From Accumulibacter sp. (lineage in GTDB: Bacteria > Pseudomonadota > Gammaproteobacteria > Burkholderiales > Rhodocyclaceae): a stretch of 5,451 bases of DNA. The notes below the pieces were generated by a model. It did not search any database. It was not told the DNA's origin and worked only from the letters and a program-made list of their open reading frames with translations. The DNA lies in assembly GCA_003538495.1 (NCBI GenBank), contig DPSD01000345.1, positions 1 to 5,451 of the forward strand. The letters run 5' to 3'. Below, piece by piece: positions 1 to 5,451 of this stretch (position 1 is its first letter; the number at the start of each line of letters is the position of its first letter). Both the position numbers and the translations under genes were made by a program.

Positions 1-45
1 CACCGCCTGCAGCGCGGCCCGGCTGTCGAAGGGGCGATGGCTCAT
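1..45 (-). CDS. recD: RecBCD subunit RecD, first 15 codons (3' end outside window)
   Basis: A frame starts with ATG at 45-43 and stays open to the left edge, reading MSHRPFDSRAALQAV. It overlaps the recB stop TGA (44-42) in the arrangement ATGA, and an AGGA lies 6 bases upstream of the ATG. The identification as RecD, the 5'-to-3' SF1B helicase of exonuclease V, rests on position: recD directly follows recB in RecBCD operons. The visible residues are compatible with the short helical N-terminus of RecD but contain no diagnostic motif. The Walker A and other helicase motifs would lie beyond the window. Confidence 0.8.
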   Translation of the reverse strand, partial: MSHRPFDSRAALQAV

Positions 46-3000
46 GGCGTTTCCTGCGTGCGGGAGCAGGCGAACAGTGCGTCGAGCGCTTCGATCAGGG
101 CGCGCGGCGGACGTTCAACATGCAGGCCCTGGCTCGGCGCGTGCACGCCGCGCAGAAAGACATACACCGCGCCGCCGACATGGCGCTCGTAGTCGTAATC
201 GGGCAGACGCGCCTGCAGCAGGCGATGCAGTGCGAGCAGATAGAGGACGTACTGCAGCTCGTAACGGGCGTGCAGAATCGCGGCAGCCATCGCCGCCGGG
301 GTATAGGCGGCATCGTCGGGACCGAGCCAGTTCGACTTGTAGTCGGCTACGTAATAGCGCCCGTGGTGTTCGAAAACCAGGTCGATGAAACCCTTGAGCA
401 TGCCGTTGAGCTGCCCCGGCTGGAGCATCGGCCGTGCTGCTCCGGCAAGCGTGTGCGCGCACACCAGGCGATCAATGCTGGCGGTATCGACCGCGTGCAC
501 CTCGACCCAGAACTCCATTTCGGCGATCGACGCGCGCAGACCGGCGAGCGAAAAGCTTGCCTCCGGCAGCTGCCGGTCTGCGGGAAAGGGCAGCTTCGTT
601 TGCAGGAAATGCTCGGTCCAGGCGGTCAGGACGTCGATCCACTCGGCCCAGCCGCGCGCGTTGCAGCGCCGCGCCACGGTGTCGCGCAGCAACGGCCGGT
701 TGGCCGCAACCGCCGCAAACCCCTGCCTCGCGGCCCACTCGAGGAGGTCGTGCAGGAACGTTCCGGCTTCTGCGCCGCGTGGAAAAGCGTGCAGCGATCC
801 GCTGCCGGGAGAGCTCGGAGCGTCTGCTGGCGAGGTCGCCGCCATTGCCGCCGCCTCGGGACCTTGCAGCGCCTCGCGAAAGACGTCCTCGCCTGCTGTT
901 TCGGCGACCGCGTGCGGTTCGCCGGCGATCGTCCTCAGCGCCGAGTAGCTGGCGATCCACCAGCGCTCGCGCGCCACACGGCACGACTTGCGCGCGCCGC
1001 CGATGGTCGTGGCGGGGCCTTGCGGGGTGAACACCGCGGCCGAGGACTCGGGAGCCGGCGCGACGCTGATCGCGCGACAGTCTCCGCGCAGCGTGCTCAG
1101 CGACGCTTCCAGGGCGTCGGCGGCGATCGCCTCGCCACCCGCCAGAAGGTAGCCGAAGGCGCTTTTTTCCAACCCGGCCAGCGGTGCCAGGCCGACCCAT
1201 GTCGCATATCTGGCGCGGGTCAGAGCGACGTAGAGCTTGCGCAGATCCTCGCCGAGCCGCTCGCGGTCGGCTCGCTGCACGCTCTCGTCGCTGGCGTCAA
1301 GAGCCAGCAGCAGGTGGCCCTCGCCGTCATGGTATTTCAGCGGCAGGTCATTCGCTTTGGTCTCGCGAAAACTGCCGGCAAAGGGGAAAAAGACCAGCGG
1401 ATACTCGAGGCCCTTGGCCTTGTGCACGGTGACCACCTGCACCAGATCGGCATCGCTCTCCAGGCGAATCTGGCGGACATCGCCGCTGCCGCCTCCGCGC
1501 GCCGCCCCGCCAGCGCGCGCGGCCTCCTGACGTTGCTCGGCCAGGTGGCGGATCAGCGCGTGCTCGCCGTCGAGCAAGCCGCTGGCCTCCTGCAGCAACT
1601 CCGCGAGATGCAGCAGGTCGGTCAGGACGCGCTCGCCGTTCCTTGCTTCGGGAGTCCCATCCGGCGCAACGGGTCGGGCGGCAGCGTACGCGCCGTCGGC
1701 AACCAGTCTCGCCGGCAGCTGGAAGTCGTTCAGGAAACGCCGCAGCATCGGCAGCACTCCCTGTCGCCGCCAGCATTCGCGGTAGTTGCGAAACTGCAGC
1801 AGGCGCGCTTCCCAGGCGCGTTCGTCGTGGTTCAGGGTATCGAGTTCGGCCCAGCTCAGGGCGAGAGTGGGCGTCGCCAGGGCGGCGCGCAGCAGGCGCG
1901 GGTCGTCGGGTTCGGCACAGGCAGCGAGCCAGCGCTGGACCTCGGCAGCCTGCGCCGTCCGGAGAACGGACTCGCGATCGGAGAGATAGACGCTGCGAAC
2001 GCCGCGCGCCGCGAGGGCGCTGCGAATGGCGGTGGCCTCGCGGCGGGTGTTGACCAGTACCGCCAAGTCGGCCGGCCGCAGCGAACGCGCCTGGTCGCCG
2101 CTCACCAGCGCCGCAGCGCCGGCCTGGCCCCGGTTGAGCAGGCGCACCATCTCCGTAGCGCAAGCCGCGGCCATCTGTTCGAAATAAGCGCCACCGGCCA
2201 GCGCCACAGCGCGGCCGTCTTTCTGTGCCGGCGCCAGCCACCAGGCGGTGAGCGCCGGCGGCGCGACTCCGTCGACCATCAGCGCGTCCTGGCGGCCCTG
2301 CCAGGCCGCTGCGACAAAGGGCACCGGATTGCCTTCCGCAGTGCGGAAGAGGAACGCGCCAGCGCCCCCCGCCCGTGCTTCGGCGAGCTCGAAACAGCGG
2401 TTGGTGGCGATCACCATCGGCGCGGTCGAACGGAAGTTTCGCTGCAGCGTGTGCAGACGCCCGGCGCAGGCGCGGCGGGCGACCAGGTAGGTGTGGATAT
2501 CGGCCCCGCGAAACGAGTAGATCGCCTGCTTCGGGTCGCCGATCAGGATCAGGGCGGTCGAGCGATCGTTGCTCGCAAGTCGATAGATCGAATCGAAGAT
2601 GCTGTACTGCACCGGGTCGGTGTCCTGAAACTCGTCGATCAGCGCCACCGGAAAACTCAGCCGGATGCGCTCGGCGAGACGCGCGCCATTCGGGCCCCCG
2701 AGCGCCGCCGCCAGGCGTTTGAGGAGGTCGTCGAAGCCCATCTGCGCGCGGCGCTGCTGCTCGCCGCCGAAGCGCTCGTCGATCCAGCGAACGGCGTGGC
2801 GGAGGAGGTCGTTGCGGGCGTCGGGCAAGTCGGCGAGATCGCTCTCCAGCCTGGCCAGCGCCCGGAGCGCCGGGTGCTGTGGCGGCGCCCCTTTTTTCCA
2901 GATGGCGCGCAAGCCGTCCTCGCTCAGACGTTCCATCGCCCTATCGCTGAGCGCCGGCCGCAGCCGCGGCCGGTCGTCGCGCCACTCGGCAAGACTGACC

Positions 3001-3884
3001 AACCACGCGTCGTAGTTGTTCTTCTTCAGCTGCACGCCGTCAAAGGCTTTCCTTTCACGCGCTGCGTCGAGCAGTTCCCGGAGTTCTGCCAGCCACTGCT
3101 GCCAGGGCTTCTTCAGCGCGTCGAGCATCGCGGCTCGCTCGACCAGCACGCGCGCCAGGATCCCGGCGGGCTCGACCACCGGCGGGAAAAGCCCTGCATG
3201 CCCGAGCAGATTCCGCAAACTCGCCTGCAGCGCCAGCGGCCCCGACCACCACCGCAGGACCTCCTCCACCGCCGCGGCGTCGAGCGGAACCATGAACTTG
3301 CGCCAATAATCGCGCACCACCTCGGCCAGCAGCTCGCTCTGGTCGGCCTCCAGTTCCTGCGTGAACAGGCTGCCGCTATCGAAGGCGTGCTCGCGCAGCA
3401 TGCGATTGCACCAGCTGTGGATGGTCGACACGGCCGCCTCGTCCATCCACTCGGCGGCCAGCTGCAGGCTGCGCGCACAGGCCGGCCATTGTTCCGGGAG
3501 ATAGTCGGCGCGCAGGTCGTGCAGCAGGCCGTCGCCGGGCGCCGACGCCGCGACCGCTTCCGGGTCGGCCAGGAAATAGCCTGCGGCTTCGGCAAGACGG
3601 GCGCGGATGCGCTCACGCAACTCCTTGGTCGCGGCCTCGGTGAAGGTGACGACGAGAATCTCCGGCGGCGTCAGCGGGCGCGTGAACGCCGCTGTCTGGC
3701 TTCGACCATCGCCTTGACCGTCGCCGTGGCCAAGGATCAGGCGCAGGTAGAGCGCGGCGATGGTGAACGTCTTGCCGGTACCAGCGCTGGCTTCGATCAG
3801 CTGACTGCCGCAGAGTGGAAAGCGCAGCGGGTTGAGCGGATTGGGCGCCGGCTCGGCAAGCGCTGGCGAAGCGGTGGCGCTCAT
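42..3884 (-). CDS. recB: RecBCD subunit RecB, helicase-nuclease (complete)
   Basis: RecB is the 3'-to-5' SF1A helicase and sole nuclease of exonuclease V, and it loads RecA after Chi. The product is 1280 aa (E. coli 1180). Helicase motifs run in order: Walker A ASAGTGKT 32-39 (Lys38); motif Ia VVTFTEAATKELRERI 78-93; STIHSWCNRML 153-163; Walker B ALIDEFQDTDP 414-424; motif III LIGDPKQAIYSFRGAD 447-462; motif IV QRNFRST 481-487; motif V VTVHKAKGLEYPLVF 818-832; motif VI LRKLYVALTRAR 881-892. The C-terminal PD-(D/E)XK nuclease shows GTFLHDLLE 1041-1049 (His1045), KGFIDLV 1164-1170 (Asp1168), DYK 1181-1183 and YELQYVLY 1208-1215. These correspond to E. coli His956, Asp1067, Asp1080 and Lys1082. 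A low-complexity Ala/Pro/Ser/Gly stretch near 1008-1036 links helicase and nuclease. The ATG at 3884-3882 is chosen because it overlaps the recC stop, has an AAGGAG 7 bases upstream and places Walker A about 30 residues in, as usual. The frame stays open a further 285 codons upstream, but that part lies over recC and resembles nothing. No frameshift or missing catalytic residue was seen. Confidence 0.98.
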   Translation of the reverse strand: MSATASPALAEPAPNPLNPLRFPLCGSQLIEASAGTGKTFTIAALYLRLILGHGDGQGDGRSQTAAFTRPLTPPEILVVTFTEAATKELRERIRARLAEAAGYFLADPEAVAASAPGDGLLHDLRADYLPEQWPACARSLQLAAEWMDEAAVSTIHSWCNRMLREHAFDSGSLFTQELEADQSELLAEVVRDYWRKFMVPLDAAAVEEVLRWWSGPLALQASLRNLLGHAGLFPPVVEPAGILARVLVERAAMLDALKKPWQQWLAELRELLDAARERKAFDGVQLKKNNYDAWLVSLAEWRDDRPRLRPALSDRAMERLSEDGLRAIWKKGAPPQHPALRALARLESDLADLPDARNDLLRHAVRWIDERFGGEQQRRAQMGFDDLLKRLAAALGGPNGARLAERIRLSFPVALIDEFQDTDPVQYSIFDSIYRLASNDRSTALILIGDPKQAIYSFRGADIHTYLVARRACAGRLHTLQRNFRSTAPMVIATNRCFELAEARAGGAGAFLFRTAEGNPVPFVAAAWQGRQDALMVDGVAPPALTAWWLAPAQKDGRAVALAGGAYFEQMAAACATEMVRLLNRGQAGAAALVSGDQARSLRPADLAVLVNTRREATAIRSALAARGVRSVYLSDRESVLRTAQAAEVQRWLAACAEPDDPRLLRAALATPTLALSWAELDTLNHDERAWEARLLQFRNYRECWRRQGVLPMLRRFLNDFQLPARLVADGAYAAARPVAPDGTPEARNGERVLTDLLHLAELLQEASGLLDGEHALIRHLAEQRQEAARAGGAARGGGSGDVRQIRLESDADLVQVVTVHKAKGLEYPLVFFPFAGSFRETKANDLPLKYHDGEGHLLLALDASDESVQRADRERLGEDLRKLYVALTRARYATWVGLAPLAGLEKSAFGYLLAGGEAIAADALEASLSTLRGDCRAISVAPAPESSAAVFTPQGPATTIGGARKSCRVARERWWIASYSALRTIAGEPHAVAETAGEDVFREALQGPEAAAMAATSPADAPSSPGSGSLHAFPRGAEAGTFLHDLLEWAARQGFAAVAANRPLLRDTVARRCNARGWAEWIDVLTAWTEHFLQTKLPFPADRQLPEASFSLAGLRASIAEMEFWVEVHAVDTASIDRLVCAHTLAGAARPMLQPGQLNGMLKGFIDLVFEHHGRYYVADYKSNWLGPDDAAYTPAAMAAAILHARYELQYVLYLLALHRLLQARLPDYDYERHVGGAVYVFLRGVHAPSQGLHVERPPRALIEALDALFACSRTQETP
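51..55 (-). promoter_or_regulatory. Shine-Dalgarno-like sequence of recD
   Basis: On the minus strand AGGAA (the AGGA part is 6 bases from the ATG at 45) lies within the last codons of recB. It supports the recD start at the ATGA overlap and the same kind of translational coupling as at the recC-recB junction. Confidence 0.65.
957..964 (-). other. Single E. coli-type Chi octamer inside recB
   Basis: The minus strand reads GCTGGTGG, the E. coli Chi sequence, within codons for Arg-Trp-Trp-Ile (RecB residues 974-977). By eye I found no second exact copy on either strand. One octamer in a GC-rich window of this size is unremarkable, and the Chi sequence of this organism is unknown, so a regulatory role is not claimed. 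Confidence 0.35.
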
Positions 3885-5451
3885 CTGCCTGCTCCTTGCT
3901 GGCCACGCTTGGCTTTGGCGGGAATGGCCACGTGCAGCGGCCGCAACAGCGTTTCGGCCAACTCGGCGAATTCGCCGCTGGCGGCAAGGGCGTCGAAGCT
4001 CGGCCAGGCGCGTTGCAGGTAGTCGCTGGCGCCCAGTTCGCCGGCTTGCCCGAAGCCGCCTTCGTACACGCTGCGGGCCGCCTTCCGGGCCTGCTCGAGC
4101 AGGTGTCCCTCGTCGACCCCATGCGCTGCCAGCGCAGAGGGCATCGCCCTCAGCCAGGCGAAAGCGGTCTTCGCCGCCAGCGGCAGCGGACGGCGCATGC
4201 CTTGCTGCCAGGCCGTCAGGAGCGTCGCAAGGTGATCTTCTGCGTGGCCGGGCGCCAGTGGCGCCAGCGTTACTTCGCCCACCTTGCTGATCACCTCGGT
4301 GGTCATCGGTTCGCCGGCCAGCTGCGCCGCGGCGTGCGTCAGCCAGTGGCCGATCAACCGCTCGCCGCGGTACTCCCCGTTCGTGACCAGATCGCTGGCC
4401 TCCAGCACGACGCGACCACGCGCTCCCGCCGAATTGCGGCGCAGGCCGGCGAGCCAGTCGGCGATCTGCAGCGCCTCGCCGTCGACCGTCACCGCGAAGC
4501 GGATTTCCTCCTCTTCGGCGGAGACCAGCGGCCAGCGCGACAGCGCCGCGGCGTAGCGTTGGAAGAGTTCGTCCATCGGTGCCATCAGCTCCTCGGCCAG
4601 CACCTCCCCGAAGCCGCCCCGGGCCAGCTCGCCGCGGCGCTGGATGCTTGCCAGGCAGGCGCTGCGCGCGCCTTCGCCGGGGCACCGATCGTCCATCGCC
4701 AACGCTTGCACCTGCATCAGCTCGTTTTGCAGTACCCACTTGCGCAGGCCATCGAGCACGAACGGTTCGAGGTCCTCGCTGGCCGGGTCGTCGGATTCGA
4801 AGCTGACGCCCAGGCGCTGGCGGAAGAATGCCCGGACCGGGTTCCTCAGGAAATCGGCGAGCTCGCGCAGCGCCAGCGGCTCCGGACGGGCCATCGGCGG
4901 CAGTGGCGCCGCGTTCGCCAGACGGTCGTCACCAGAACGGTCGGCGACCACCATCGGCAACACTCCGGCCCGCCATTCGCGGGCGTAGGTGAATAGCGGC
5001 GAGACCTCGGGCCGAGCCGGGAAATAGTCGCGGCTGAAGGGCTGCAGCCGATGTTCTACGGTCAGCGCCGCGAGCAGCTCCCCGCCCGGCGTGCTCCCAC
5101 TTGCCGGCTCACCGGCAAGCCGCCAGCCAGCGGCGAGGTGATCGCGCAACTGCCCGACCAGCACCGACGGCGGCCGTGTCGTGTTGTCGGTGATGCTGCG
5201 TCCGACCCACGAGACGTAGAGCCGGTCGCGCGCCGACAGCAGCGCTTCGAGAAAGAGATAACGATCGTCGTCGCGGCGGGAGCGGTCACCCGGCCGATAG
5301 TCGCGACCCATCAGGTCGAAATCGACCGGCACCCGCGTTCGCGGAAAATCGCCGTCGTTCATCCCCAGCAGGCAGACCTGGCGAAAAGGAATCGCGCGCA
5401 TCGGCATCAGCGTTGCGAAGGTCACCGCGCCGCCGAAGAAGCGCTGCGACA
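3881..5451 (-). CDS. recC: RecBCD subunit RecC, C-terminal part (5' end outside window)
   Basis: RecC is the non-catalytic scaffold of exonuclease V. It splits the duplex, channels the strands to RecB and RecD, and recognises Chi. The frame is open to the window edge, giving 522 residues before a TGA at 3883-3881. E. coli RecC has 1122 aa, so a little under half is visible. Numbering from the first complete codon (5449), I see LMPMRAIPF at 14-22, GMNDG at 29-33, GDRSRRDDDRYLFLEAL at 54-70, VGRSITDN at 82-89, LQPFSRDYF at 135-143 and FLRNPVRAFFRQRL at 200-213. All of these closely match the E. coli RecC sequence as I remember it. The last ~300 residues correspond to the nuclease-like fold known to be inactive in RecC, and I see no D...DYK nuclease motif there. 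Most known Chi-contact residues lie in the missing N-terminal part. The GTG at 5425-5423 is an internal valine and not a start, because conserved RecC-like sequence (RFFGGAV) continues upstream. The stop overlaps the recB start by 4 bases. Confidence 0.96.
   Translation of the reverse strand, partial: SQRFFGGAVTFATLMPMRAIPFRQVCLLGMNDGDFPRTRVPVDFDLMGRDYRPGDRSRRDDDRYLFLEALLSARDRLYVSWVGRSITDNTTRPPSVLVGQLRDHLAAGWRLAGEPASGSTPGGELLAALTVEHRLQPFSRDYFPARPEVSPLFTYAREWRAGVLPMVVADRSGDDRLANAAPLPPMARPEPLALRELADFLRNPVRAFFRQRLGVSFESDDPASEDLEPFVLDGLRKWVLQNELMQVQALAMDDRCPGEGARSACLASIQRRGELARGGFGEVLAEELMAPMDELFQRYAAALSRWPLVSAEEEEIRFAVTVDGEALQIADWLAGLRRNSAGARGRVVLEASDLVTNGEYRGERLIGHWLTHAAAQLAGEPMTTEVISKVGEVTLAPLAPGHAEDHLATLLTAWQQGMRRPLPLAAKTAFAWLRAMPSALAAHGVDEGHLLEQARKAARSVYEGGFGQAGELGASDYLQRAWPSFDALAASGEFAELAETLLRPLHVAIPAKAKRGQQGAGR
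3892..3897 (-). promoter_or_regulatory. Shine-Dalgarno sequence of recB
   Basis: On the minus strand AAGGAG lies 7 bases before the ATG at 3884. It sits inside the last codons of recC and decides the recB start within a frame that is otherwise open far upstream. With the ATGA overlap it suggests that ribosomes ending recC can reinitiate on recB; that coupling is inferred, not shown. Confidence 0.8.
5100..5119 (-). repeat. Perfect intragenic inverted repeat (8-bp stem, 4-base loop) in recC
   Basis: CTTGCCGG at 5100-5107 and CCGGCAAG at 5112-5119 are exact reverse complements around a 4-base loop (TGAG on the coding strand). On the coding strand it encodes LAGEPAS, in a poorly conserved segment of RecC between the PSVLV motif and the LQPFS motif. 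There is no following U-run, so it is not an intrinsic terminator. It may be chance, since GC-rich coding DNA makes such hairpins fairly often. Confidence 0.5.

Noticed and set aside
1163..1168. A second six-A run in recB, considered as a slippery site
   Set aside because: The reading phase is GAA AAA AGC (Glu-Lys-Ser), out of phase with the A AAA AAG heptamer, and the zero frame continues through the conserved nuclease domain.
2892..2897. A six-A run on the coding strand of recB (GGAAAAAAGGGG), considered as a frameshift site
   Set aside because: The reading phase is TGG AAA AAA GGG, which is not the A AAA AAG slippery phase. The zero frame gives a full-length RecB, and no downstream structure or alternative product was seen.
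120..4022. A 1300-codon open frame on the plus strand, antisense to nearly all of recB
   Set aside because: Its codon positions 1-2-3 pair with recB positions 3-2-1, so a stop would need TTA, CTA or TCA in recB, codons that are rare in GC-rich genes. Its translation is Gln/Arg/Ala-rich with no recognisable motif, while the opposite strand encodes an intact RecB.
3613..4122. A 169-codon minus-strand frame spanning the recC-recB junction
   Set aside because: It is an alternative frame over two well-supported genes, with no recognisable domain and no need for a further gene there.
3885..4739. A 285-codon upstream extension of the recB frame
   Set aside because: It lies over conserved recC coding sequence, translates to Arg/Gly/Ala-rich nonsense, and RecB homology begins only at the ATG at 3884 with its own Shine-Dalgarno sequence.
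1..5451. Possible defence island, mobile element, CRISPR array or RNA gene
   Set aside because: All but a handful of bases are accounted for by recC, recB and recD. No direct-repeat array, terminal inverted repeats, transposase, tRNA-like fold or gene-free stretch was seen.

Overview
The window is the interior of a recC-recB-recD operon, read entirely from the minus strand. Transcription runs from high to low coordinates: the C-terminal 522 codons of recC (cut by the right edge), all of recB (1280 aa), then the first 15 codons of recD (cut by the left edge). There is no intergenic DNA. The two junctions are 4-base ATGA overlaps, each with a Shine-Dalgarno-like sequence inside the end of the upstream gene, so the three genes look co-transcribed and probably translationally coupled.

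Together the products form exonuclease V (RecBCD), the cytoplasmic helicase-nuclease that processes double-strand DNA ends. RecB supplies the slow 3'-to-5' SF1A helicase motor and the only nuclease site. RecC holds the subunits together, splits the duplex and scans for Chi. RecD is the fast 5'-to-3' motor. In this window the RecB helicase motifs and nuclease residues all appear intact, so the complex is predicted to be active.

The DNA is strongly GC-rich (about two thirds by eye). RecBCD-type (not AddAB) subunits, high GC and the absence of ptrA between recC and recB suggest a beta- or gammaproteobacterium. The protein wording feels closest to Rhodocyclales-like Betaproteobacteria, but that is an impression from memory and not a search result.

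I found no mobile element, RNA gene, CRISPR array, terminator or independent promoter, and no evidence of a new biological system. The minor points worth noting are a perfect intragenic hairpin in recC, one E. coli-type Chi octamer inside recB, and a RecB about 100 residues longer than that of E. coli. The very long open frame antisense to recB is explained by codon usage.
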